DNA of 6,666 nt from NCBI GenBank assembly GCA_030648135.1, contig JAUSIF010000131.1, forward strand, positions 1 through 6,666, written 5' to 3'. The notes under the pieces are model-generated. The model did no database searches. It saw only the letters and a list, made by a program, of their open reading frames with translations, and was not told the origin of the DNA. The translations under genes were made by a program, and so were the position numbers. Shown here in pieces: positions 1 to 5,357 of the stretch. The DNA comes from Xanthobacteraceae bacterium. Its GTDB lineage: Bacteria > Pseudomonadota > Alphaproteobacteria > Rhizobiales > Xanthobacteraceae. The first letter of the stretch is position 1; every line of letters begins with the position of its first letter.

Positions 1-1533
1 CACCGGCACCACCTTCTCGCCCGAGGGCGCGATATAGAAGGCGCCCAAGCGGCCGGGCAGATTGAGGTCGACCTGCGTGGTGCCGCATTGCCACTCGCGG
101 CCGATGGCGTCGCGCAAGACATATTCGAGCTTCGGTCCGTAGAAGGCGCCCTCGCCTTTGTTGAGCGTCCACGGCCGGCCCGAGGCTTTGAGCGCGTACA
201 TCAGCGCCGCTTCCGCCTTGTCCCACACCGCGTCCTCGCCGATGCGCTTTTCCGGCCGGTCGGAGAACTTGATGCGCACGTCGTCGAAGCCGAAGTCGGA
301 ATAGATCGACAGAATAAGGTCATTGATAGCGACGCATTCGGCCGCGATCTGGTCCGCGGTCACGAACACATGCGCGTCGTCCTGGGTAAAGGCGCGCACG
401 CGCAACAGCCCGTGCAGCGCGCCGGAGGGCTCGAAGCGGTGCACCTTGCCGAATTCGGCGAGCTTCAGAGGTAGATCGCGATAGGACTTCAAGCCGTTCT
501 TGAAAATCTGCACATGGCCCGGGCAGTTCATCGGCTTGATGGTGAAGACGCGCTCGTCGTCCTCGCGCGCTTCGGTGAGAAACATCATCTCGCGATATTT
601 TTCCATGTGGCCCGAGGCGATCCACAGCGAGGAGTCCATCAGCTGCGGCGTGTTCACTTCCAGATACCCGGTCTCGTCCTGGCGCCGGCGCATATAGGCG
701 ATCAATGCCTCGAACAAAGTCCAGCCCTTGGCGTGCCAAAACACCGCGCCCGGCGCCTCTTCTTGAAAGTGGAAGAGGTCCATCTCGCGCCCGAGCCGGC
801 GGTGGTCGCGCTTCTCCGCCTCTTCCAGCTGATGCAGATATTGCGCGAGCTCTTTCTCGTCCGGCCAGGCGGTGCCGTAGATGCGCGTCAGCATCGGGTT
901 CTTGGAATCCCCGCGCCAATAGGCGCCCGCCACCTTCATCAGCTTGAACGCATTGCCGACGTGGCGGGTGGACGGCATGTGCGGCCCGCGGCAGAGATCG
1001 AACCATTCGCCCTGCTTGTAGATCTTGAGCGGCTCGCCGGCCGGGATCGTATCGACCAACTCGACCTTGAAATTCTCGCCCTTGTCGCGAAACACCTTCT
1101 TCGCCTGCTCGCGCGTCCACACTTCCTTGGTAAAGGGGGCATCGCGCTGGATGATCTCGCGCATTTTCTTCTCGATCGCCGGGAAGTCCTCGGGCCGGAA
1201 TGGCTCGTTGCGGAAGAAATCGTAATAGAAGCCATTCTCGATCGGCGGGCCGATGGTGACCTGGGTGCCGGGGAAAAGCGTCTGCACCGCCTCGGCCATG
1301 ACGTGGGCGCAGTCGTGGCGGATCATCTCCAGCGCGCGCGGGTCGTCGCGGGCGACGAACTCGATCTTGGCGTCGCGCTCGATCGTGTCGGAAAGGTCCA
1401 TGAGCACGCCGTCGAGCGCCATCGCCACCGTTCGCTTGGCGAGCGAAGGCGAAATTTTCTTGGCCACTTCGAGGCCGGTGATGGGATCTGGATAATCGCG
1501 GCGCGCGCCGTCGGGAAAGGTCAAAGCGACCAT
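1..1533 (-). CDS. thrS: Threonyl-tRNA synthetase, N-terminal 511 codons (C-terminus outside window)
   Basis: Class II aminoacyl-tRNA synthetase that activates threonine and charges tRNA-Thr in the cytoplasm. The frame is open to position 1, so about the last fifth of a typical protein of 640-660 residues is missing. Domains in order: TGS domain at about residues 1-60; editing domain at about 65-225, with H73-x3-H77 and C181-x3-H185, the four residues expected for hydrolysis of mischarged Ser-tRNA; then the catalytic core. C337 in NCPGH and H388 in TQDDAH are the first two ligands of the active-site zinc, and R366 in the motif 2 strand HRFEPSG is the expected ATP-binding arginine. The third zinc histidine would lie just past the last codon seen, after KVVPV. 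The start at 1533 is chosen because an AGGAGA ribosome binding site (about 1539-1544) lies 5 nt upstream and the N-terminus MVALTFPDG fits a TGS domain. No frame damage is seen. The gene diverges from the TAXI gene. Confidence 0.97.
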   Translation of the reverse strand, partial: MVALTFPDGARRDYPDPITGLEVAKKISPSLAKRTVAMALDGVLMDLSDTIERDAKIEFVARDDPRALEMIRHDCAHVMAEAVQTLFPGTQVTIGPPIENGFYYDFFRNEPFRPEDFPAIEKKMREIIQRDAPFTKEVWTREQAKKVFRDKGENFKVELVDTIPAGEPLKIYKQGEWFDLCRGPHMPSTRHVGNAFKLMKVAGAYWRGDSKNPMLTRIYGTAWPDEKELAQYLHQLEEAEKRDHRRLGREMDLFHFQEEAPGAVFWHAKGWTLFEALIAYMRRRQDETGYLEVNTPQLMDSSLWIASGHMEKYREMMFLTEAREDDERVFTIKPMNCPGHVQIFKNGLKSYRDLPLKLAEFGKVHRFEPSGALHGLLRVRAFTQDDAHVFVTADQIAAECVAINDLILSIYSDFGFDDVRIKFSDRPEKRIGEDAVWDKAEAALMYALKASGRPWTLNKGEGAFYGPKLEYVLRDAIGREWQCGTTQVDLNLPGRLGAFYIAPSGEKVVPV

Positions 1534-1817
1534 CTTTTTCTCCTGCTCACTCGCTGCCTACGAACGCAGGTAAGCGTGACCGGACTTGATGGGAACTCGC
1601 CGCGTCCGGAGCGGCGAGCCCGATTACATAACATTAGACCGCCGTGCCCAGGAATACCCTAATCGCGTCATATTCGTTGCGAACTACCGACACATTCGCT
1701 GCGAAGAATTGGCCCCAACAAAAAGACCGGCAACCGTCCGCAAAAAAAGACGGATCGGCGACGGGGTACGCAGCGGCCTGCGGGGCGCTTGGGGTCGCTG
1801 TAGTTCAGGGAGCGGTC
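1534..1817. promoter_or_regulatory. Divergent control region between thrS and the TAXI gene
   Basis: These 284 bp separate two divergently transcribed genes and must hold both promoters and leaders. What can be seen: strong ribosome binding sites at each end, an 8-bp hairpin in the thrS leader (1596-1618), and a relatively AT-rich stretch at about 1621-1720 amid GC-rich sequence, which is the likeliest site of the promoters. I could not find a convincing paired -35/-10 in either direction. A plus-strand frame does run through here from 1644 into the TAXI gene, but its N-terminal part is not signal-peptide-like and I treat it as untranslated. Confidence 0.5.
1596..1618 (-). promoter_or_regulatory. 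Hairpin in the thrS leader
   Basis: CTCGCCGC at 1596-1603 pairs perfectly with GCGGCGAG at 1611-1618 around a 7-nt loop. On the minus strand the hairpin sits about 63 nt upstream of the thrS start. A second weak stem (CTGC/GCAG, loop of 8) follows it closer to the ribosome binding site. Synthetase leaders are often structured, and thrS in Escherichia coli is autoregulated through a tRNA-like operator, but I see no anticodon-like mimic here. The role is unproven. The hairpin could also be part of a protein binding site in the divergent promoter. Confidence 0.35.
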
Positions 1818-3020
1818 ATGTTCCGAGGCTTGCGGGAGCCTCGCCGTGCCGGTTTGAGTCTCAGTGCGCGTGCGAGTGCGAGTGTTTTGGCTGCGTTCAT
1901 CGCAGCCTGTCTTTCAATCACCATCGCCGATGCCCAGGATTCGCGCCCGTGGAAAGCCACGCGCAGCGACGGCTCGGCTGTCAACCGCCTGGCCGTCGAG
2001 ATCAATCAGGCCACCGTCGGTATCGTCTCCGGCAATTTGAACGGCACCTACCTCTCGATTGCCTACGATCTGTCGGCGGTGCTCGACGACGGCAACAAGT
2101 TCCGCGTCCTGCCGATCATCGGCAAGGGCGGCGGCCAGAACATCCGCGACGTCCGCCTGTTGAAGGGCGTCGATCTCGGCATCACCCAATCGGTGCTGCT
2201 GCCCTATTTCCAGAAAACCGGCGAGCTCGGCAATCTCGACGGCAAGCTGGTCTATATCGCCAAGCTGTTCAACGAAGAGATGCACCTCATCGTCCGCGCC
2301 GAGTCCGGCATCAGTTCGATCGAGCAACTGGCCGGCAAGAAGGTCAATTTCAGCGACATCGGCTCGGGCACCCAACTCTCGACCATCGAGATCTTCAACC
2401 GCCTCGGCATCAAGGCCGAGGAGGTCAACATGGGCCAGGCCGACGCCTTCGAGGCGCTGAAAAAAGGCGAGATCGCCGCGAGCATTCTGATTGCCGGCAA
2501 GCCGCCCGGATCCATCTCCAAGTTGAAGGCCTCCGACGGCTTCCGCATTCTGCCGGTGGCCTATGCCAAGCCGCTGCAGGCCGATTTCCTGCCCGCCGTG
2601 CTGACCCATGACGACTATCCGAATCTGATCGAGCCCGGCCGCAGCGTCGACACCGTCGCCGTCGGCTGCGTGCTGTTCGCTTATAACTGGCCGAAGGACA
2701 CCGACCGCTACGATCGGCTGGAGAAGTTCGTGAACGTGTTTTTCCCGCGGCTGGCCGAGTTTCAGAAGCCGCCGCGCCATCCCAAATGGCGCGAGACCAA
2801 TTTGGCGGCAACCTTGCCGGGCTGGACCCGCTTCGAGCCGGCCGAGAAATGGCTGCAACAGCATCGTCCGCCCACCGTCGTGGCCGAGCGCGGCCAGTTC
2901 GAGGATTTCCTGTCCGCGCGCGGACCCGCAGCTTCGCGCTCCGCGGCCGTCAACCCCGACGAGCGCGAGCGGCTGTTCCAGGAGTTCCTCAAATGGAAAC
3001 AGGCGCGCGAGCGCCGCTAA
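1818..3020 (+). CDS. TAXI-family TRAP transporter solute-binding protein (exported)
   Basis: A 400-residue exported protein of the TAXI family, extracytoplasmic binding proteins that usually deliver a small ligand to TRAP-type permeases. The start at 1818 has an AGGGAG ribosome binding site at 1807-1812 and gives a signal peptide: a basic N-terminus (RRAGLSLSAR), a hydrophobic stretch at about 19-36, and likely cleavage after ADA at residue 39. The mature part begins its binding domain with TVGIVSGNLNGTY (66-78), followed by GKGGGQN (102-108), the strand DLGITQS (119-125), and a second-lobe GSGT (182-185) after LAGKKVNF, all in the usual TAXI order. The last 70 or so residues are charged, and I cannot assign a domain to them. 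IAAC at 28-31 fits a lipobox, so a lipoprotein form is possible, but hydrophobic sequence continues past the cysteine. No TRAP permease gene is in the window. The next gene follows after 71 bp and is probably co-transcribed. The ligand is unknown. Confidence 0.85.
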   Translation: MFRGLREPRRAGLSLSARASASVLAAFIAACLSITIADAQDSRPWKATRSDGSAVNRLAVEINQATVGIVSGNLNGTYLSIAYDLSAVLDDGNKFRVLPIIGKGGGQNIRDVRLLKGVDLGITQSVLLPYFQKTGELGNLDGKLVYIAKLFNEEMHLIVRAESGISSIEQLAGKKVNFSDIGSGTQLSTIEIFNRLGIKAEEVNMGQADAFEALKKGEIAASILIAGKPPGSISKLKASDGFRILPVAYAKPLQADFLPAVLTHDDYPNLIEPGRSVDTVAVGCVLFAYNWPKDTDRYDRLEKFVNVFFPRLAEFQKPPRHPKWRETNLAATLPGWTRFEPAEKWLQQHRPPTVVAERGQFEDFLSARGPAASRSAAVNPDERERLFQEFLKWKQARERR

Positions 3021-3091
3021 CCCGAGAGTGCAAAAAAATCGGCGGCGCGGCTCAACGCGTCGAGACTGTAGTTCGGCAATGGGAGGTAGTC

Positions 3092-4177
3092 ATGAGTTCC
3101 CCAATTGACCGTCCGTTCCATCCCGGCGACCCCTCGCCTCATCTCCGGCCACGGGAGCATCACGCCGCCGATGTGCAAGAGCCGCCCAATCCGGGGCAAC
3201 GGCCGTGGACCGGCGGCCACCCCATGACCGTGCAGCAAAGTCCCGGCCTCAGCCCGAGCGAGCACGAAAACCTGGAGCGCATCGTCGACATGCAGAGGGG
3301 AATGCGGCGCAAGCTCGATCCCGACGTCCCGCCCCCGCCACCGGCGGGCCGGACCCACTCCGTCTTCGCCCTGTTCTGCCGGGTGGCGATCGGGGTTCTG
3401 ATCGGCGCGCTATTGTCGTTCGTGGCGCTCGGAAAATTCGTCGCCCCCGATGCGTCGACCGAGGCCGCGCCGGCCGAGCGCGCGCAGATGACCGCGGTGA
3501 AATCTCCGGCGCCGCAGGCAGCGATCAAATTCGGCAAGCCGCAGCCGGCCAAGCCGCGCCTGGTCGCCGAGGGCGCCAGCGCCGAGAACGGCGATGAAGT
3601 TCTGCTCGGCGTCCGCGTCGAGGGGCCGAGCGAAGGCGTTACCGCCGTGGTCCGGGGTCTGCGCAGCGGCACCACCTTGTCCGCCGGCCGGCTATCGGCG
3701 GACGGCGGCTGGCTGGTGCCGGCGGCGGAGCTCGCGCGCGCCGCCATTCGCCCGCCGCAGGGCTTCTCCGGCACCATGGAATACACCATCACGTTGCGCC
3801 TCGCCGACGGCAATGTCGTCGATCAGCAGGCCATGCGTCTCGACTGGGCCGAGACCCCCGGCGCCGAAGCGCCGCGCCTATCGCGCCAGCTCGATCAGGA
3901 AGAGATCGCCGTTCTGCTTAAGCGCGGCCAGCAAATGTTCGAGACCGGCGACCTCGCCGGCGCCCGCCTGTTGTTGCAGCGGGCGGCCGACGCCGGCAAC
4001 TCGCGCGCCGCCTTCGCGCTCGGCGCCAGCTACGACCCGCTGGTGCTGAACGAGATCGGCGTCCTTGGCGTCGCCGCCGACGTCGCCAAGGCCCGCGCCT
4101 GGTACGAGAAGGCGAAGGAATACGGTTCGACGGACGCGCCGAAGCGGCTCGAGCTTTTGGTGAGTCAGAGCCGCTAG
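3092..4177 (+). CDS. Membrane-anchored protein with cadherin/VCBS-like domain and Sel1-like repeats
   Basis: A 361-residue protein of unknown function. The start at 3092 follows a strong GGGAGG ribosome binding site (3081-3086, spacing 5). Residues 1-90 are hydrophilic and proline-rich, with a run of five prolines near 80-84 and basic RRK just before it. One transmembrane helix lies at about 91-117. Basic residues on the N-terminal side and acidic, Ala/Pro-rich sequence after it suggest N-in, C-out, with most of the protein in the periplasm. Residues of about 168-252 look like a single cadherin/VCBS-type beta domain: GTTLSAG, a GGW turn, IRPPQGFSG, then TITLRLADG. Residues 276-316 and 324-356 resemble Sel1-like repeats (GDLAGARLLLQRAADAG; KARAWYEKAKEYGSTDA). 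It lies 71 bp downstream of the TAXI gene on the same strand. Sel1 repeats usually mediate protein contacts, so a scaffold or partner role is possible but inferred. A second in-frame ATG at residue 45 is less likely as the start. Confidence 0.8.
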   Translation: MSSPIDRPFHPGDPSPHLRPREHHAADVQEPPNPGQRPWTGGHPMTVQQSPGLSPSEHENLERIVDMQRGMRRKLDPDVPPPPPAGRTHSVFALFCRVAIGVLIGALLSFVALGKFVAPDASTEAAPAERAQMTAVKSPAPQAAIKFGKPQPAKPRLVAEGASAENGDEVLLGVRVEGPSEGVTAVVRGLRSGTTLSAGRLSADGGWLVPAAELARAAIRPPQGFSGTMEYTITLRLADGNVVDQQAMRLDWAETPGAEAPRLSRQLDQEEIAVLLKRGQQMFETGDLAGARLLLQRAADAGNSRAAFALGASYDPLVLNEIGVLGVAADVAKARAWYEKAKEYGSTDAPKRLELLVSQSR

Positions 4178-4186
4178 AGCGCTCGG

Positions 4187-4225
4187 CGCGCCGGCGGTGG
4201 CGTAACAGTATCAGCCGCCGGCGTG
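4187..4225. terminator. Inverted repeat between convergent genes, possible bidirectional terminator
   Basis: CGCCGGCGG at 4189-4197 pairs with CCGCCGGCG at 4215-4223, and the stem extends outward by one G-T pair and one C-G pair. The loop is 17 nt and contains the yidD stop codon. It lies right after the stop of the Sel1-repeat gene and over the end of yidD, which converge here. No T-run follows on either strand, so it may work only with Rho or act as an mRNA 3' end stabiliser. Confidence 0.45.
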
Positions 4226-4558
4226 TTCGAGCGTACCGCGCCAGCGTCCGTAGCGCCACGGCAGGTACCAACGTGCCTGCCGTGGTAAAGTTTCGGGCAC
4301 GAAGTCGAGCCCGGCGGTGCCGAGCGGATGGCAGCGGCAGAGCCGGGCGAGCGTCATCCAGCCCCCGGCCCACAGGCCGTACCGATCGATCGCCTCGTCG
4401 GCATAATCCGAGCAGGTCGGCAGGTGCCGGCACTGCCATCCGGCCAAGGCCGCGAAGCTATATCGGTAGATTTTGATGAGCGCCCGCCCCGCCAGGCGCG
4501 GGCCTTGCGCCGCCGCGTCAAGAAGTGCTGCGAGCCGCATCCATCCGCTCATGCTCAT
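4211..4558 (-). CDS. yidD: Membrane protein insertion efficiency factor YidD (DUF37 family)
   Basis: A small inner-membrane-associated protein, 115 residues, that helps YidC-dependent insertion and folding of membrane proteins. The family core is clear: IKIYRYSFAAL (28-38), CRHLPTCSDYADEAIDRYG (43-61), and LARLCRCHPLGTAGLDFVP (70-88), with the conserved cysteines at 43, 49 and 76. An amphipathic N-terminal segment precedes the core, and a tryptophan- and arginine-rich tail of about 25 residues follows it. The start at 4558 overlaps the stop of the upstream scaffold gene as ATGA, so translation is probably coupled; I see no good ribosome binding site. A second ATG two codons in (4552) is equally possible. 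YidD is classically found next to rnpA and yidC; the pairing here with a NifU-like gene is different. A 13-bp inverted repeat lies in the tail-coding part. Confidence 0.93.
   Translation of the reverse strand: MSMSGWMRLAALLDAAAQGPRLAGRALIKIYRYSFAALAGWQCRHLPTCSDYADEAIDRYGLWAGGWMTLARLCRCHPLGTAGLDFVPETLPRQARWYLPWRYGRWRGTLEHAGG
4256..4285. repeat. Strong 13-bp inverted repeat inside the 3' part of yidD
   Basis: Arms 4256-4268 and 4273-4285 pair over 13 bp (12 Watson-Crick pairs and one G-T on the plus strand) around a 4-nt loop, CAAC. Read on the minus strand it encodes YidD residues of about 92-101, beyond the conserved core of the family. It could be a hairpin in the yidD mRNA that stabilises or attenuates the transcript, or a palindromic element that became coding. 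No T-run follows it. Confidence 0.6.
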
Positions 4559-5001
4559 TCGGCCGCCGTGCGGCGTTTAGCCTCGATCTCGTCGATGGCC
4601 GCCACCACCGCGTCGAAGGTGAGCATGGTGGAGGCATGGCGCGCCTGGTAGTCCCGCACCGGCTCAAGCACAGCGAGGTCGGCCCATTTGCCGCCGGGCG
4701 CCGGCCCCTTCTCCTTGAGCATTTTGCGCATGCGGGTGCGCACCTCGCGCAGCTCCTCGGCGCTGGAGCCCACCACATGGCGCGCCATCACCGAGGAGGA
4801 AGCCTGGCCGAGCGCGCAGGCCTTCACTTCATGGGCGAAATCGCTGACCTTATCCCCCTCCATGGCGAGGTCGACGATCACGGTCGACCCGCACAGCTTG
4901 GAATGGGCGGTCGCGGTTGCCTGCGGCCGGGGCAGGCGGCCCAGGCGGGGAATATCCCCCGCCAGCTCAAGAATCCGCCGATTATAGACCTCGTTGATCA
5001 T
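4555..5001 (-). CDS. NifU/IscU-like iron-sulfur scaffold-family protein, atypical ligand set
   Basis: A 148-residue cytoplasmic protein of the IscU/NifU N-terminal fold, whose members assemble Fe-S clusters before transfer to apoproteins. The family pattern is visible: NRRILELAG near the start, HSKLCGST with C37, VKACALGQASSS with C62, and ARHAST with H122. In canonical IscU the ligands are Asp39, Cys37, Cys63, His105 and Cys106. Here the Asp position is serine (S39) and the third cysteine is alanine (A123, codon GCC), so only two cysteines and the histidine remain. From memory, other Rhizobiales homologues look similar, so this is probably a subfamily trait and not damage. The start at 5001 (MINEVYNRRI) is chosen because the fold begins here. 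The frame is open upstream to 5166, but that part is basic, low-complexity and unlike the family. The nearest purine-rich site, GGAGA, lies about 13 nt upstream, which is long. It overlaps yidD by 4 bases. Confidence 0.88.
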   Translation of the reverse strand: MINEVYNRRILELAGDIPRLGRLPRPQATATAHSKLCGSTVIVDLAMEGDKVSDFAHEVKACALGQASSSVMARHVVGSSAEELREVRTRMRKMLKEKGPAPGGKWADLAVLEPVRDYQARHASTMLTFDAVVAAIDEIEAKRRTAAE

Positions 5002-5161
5002 CGGACTGGGCGTTTCTCCGGACCTGGCGACCCCCCTCTCCGGACGGCCCCGGCCACTATTCGTTCTCAAAACCGGGAACTTTTTCCGGCTGCTTGAATT
5101 TCGCCTAGATCGGCCCCTAGATTTACGTCTAAGTAGGGCTTGCGACCCTGCCGGGGCGTCG

Positions 5162-5190
5162 TTCACAAGTCACGATCCCACGTCAATATA
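5162..5190 (+). promoter_or_regulatory. Candidate folE promoter
   Basis: TTCACA at 5162-5167 differs from the TTGACA -35 box by one base. After a 17-nt spacer comes AATATA at 5185-5190, inside the AT-rich patch TCAATATAGA, as a weak -10. Transcription would begin near 5197 and give a leader of about 160 nt containing the hairpins described below. It was assigned by eye only; the -10 match is poor. Confidence 0.3.
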
Positions 5191-5209
5191 GAGGTCGCTA
5201 GGGACAGGC

Positions 5210-5237
5210 GGAAGGCTCCGACACAAGTCGGGGTTCC
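5210..5237 (+). promoter_or_regulatory. Upstream hairpin in the folE leader
   Basis: GGAA (5210-5213) pairs with TTCC (5234-5237), and CTCCGAC (5216-5222) pairs with GTCGGGG (5227-5233, one T-G pair) around an ACAA loop, leaving a 2-nt bulge on the 5' side. A T-run (5250-5254) lies 12 nt past the stem, too far for a classic intrinsic terminator. A second, more open hairpin follows: GCGGC (5255-5259) with GCCGC (5282-5286), enclosing CCGT/ACGG. The role is unknown. Confidence 0.4.
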
Positions 5238-5290
5238 CTCTGCTCGGTATTTTTGCGGCATCCACGTCCGTCCTGACGGTCGCCGCATTG

Positions 5291-5346
5291 GGTTCAACAC
5301 CGGTGACACTCCGGCCGCTCCTAGAGCCGCCGATCGAACGGGGAGA
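5291..5346 (+). promoter_or_regulatory. Candidate THF-II (folE-motif) riboswitch overlapping the folE ribosome binding site
   Basis: THF-II riboswitches are known upstream of folE in Alphaproteobacteria and act on translation; this element sits exactly there. Visible structure: an outer stem GTTC (5292-5295) with GAAC (5336-5339); inside it a hairpin CGGC-C-GCTC (5312-5320) with GAGC-C-GCCG (5324-5332), which has one C-C mismatch and a CTA loop. An alternative stem CCGG (5300-5303) with CCGG (5311-5314) excludes the base of that hairpin. The Shine-Dalgarno GGGGAG (5340-5345) abuts the outer stem. CTCC at 5309-5312 can pair with GGAG at 5342-5345 while the outer stem is kept, forming a pseudoknot that would hide the ribosome binding site. 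A second CTCC lies at 5318-5321. The folding is by eye. I do not remember the published consensus well enough to match it base by base, so the class name rests mainly on position and layout. Confidence 0.5.
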
Positions 5347-5357
5347 AAAAAGTCGTC

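Larger units (their letters stand above)
5002..5357. promoter_or_regulatory. Divergent intergenic region between the scaffold gene and folE
   Basis: These 356 bp hold no convincing gene. From left to right: a GC-rich stretch next to the scaffold gene; an AT-richer stretch at about 5065-5135 with repeated CCTAGAT (5104-5110 and 5116-5122) and a partly inverted TCTAAG (5128-5133); a candidate plus-strand promoter at 5162-5190; then three hairpins and the folE ribosome binding site. CTAG, normally rare in proteobacterial DNA, occurs four times here (5105, 5117, 5198, 5321). Confidence 0.55.

Noticed and set aside
514..1662. Long plus-strand open frame (382 codons) opposite thrS
   Set aside because: It lies antisense to a clearly conserved thrS, its translation matches no domain, and such antisense frames are common in GC-rich DNA.
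1644..1817. Upstream extension of the TAXI gene from an ATG at 1644
   Set aside because: It would bury the signal peptide inside the protein; the ATG at 1818 has a good ribosome binding site and gives a proper export signal.
1899..1910. Lipobox IAAC in the TAXI signal sequence, suggesting a lipoprotein
   Set aside because: Hydrophobic sequence continues past the cysteine, and a good ADA cleavage site follows; kept only as an alternative in the gene entry.
1914..2864. Long minus-strand open frame (316 codons) opposite the TAXI gene
   Set aside because: A codon-bias shadow of the TAXI gene; no recognisable motif and no convincing start site.
5002..5166. N-terminal extension of the scaffold gene to an ATG at 5166
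   Set aside because: The added 55 residues are basic, low-complexity and unlike the family, and overlap an apparent control region.
5300..5325. Resemblance of CGGTGACACTCCGG to the core of a cobalamin riboswitch
   Set aside because: The B12 box and the other conserved segments are absent, the element is too short, and folE is not a B12-regulated target. A folE-type element explains the position better.
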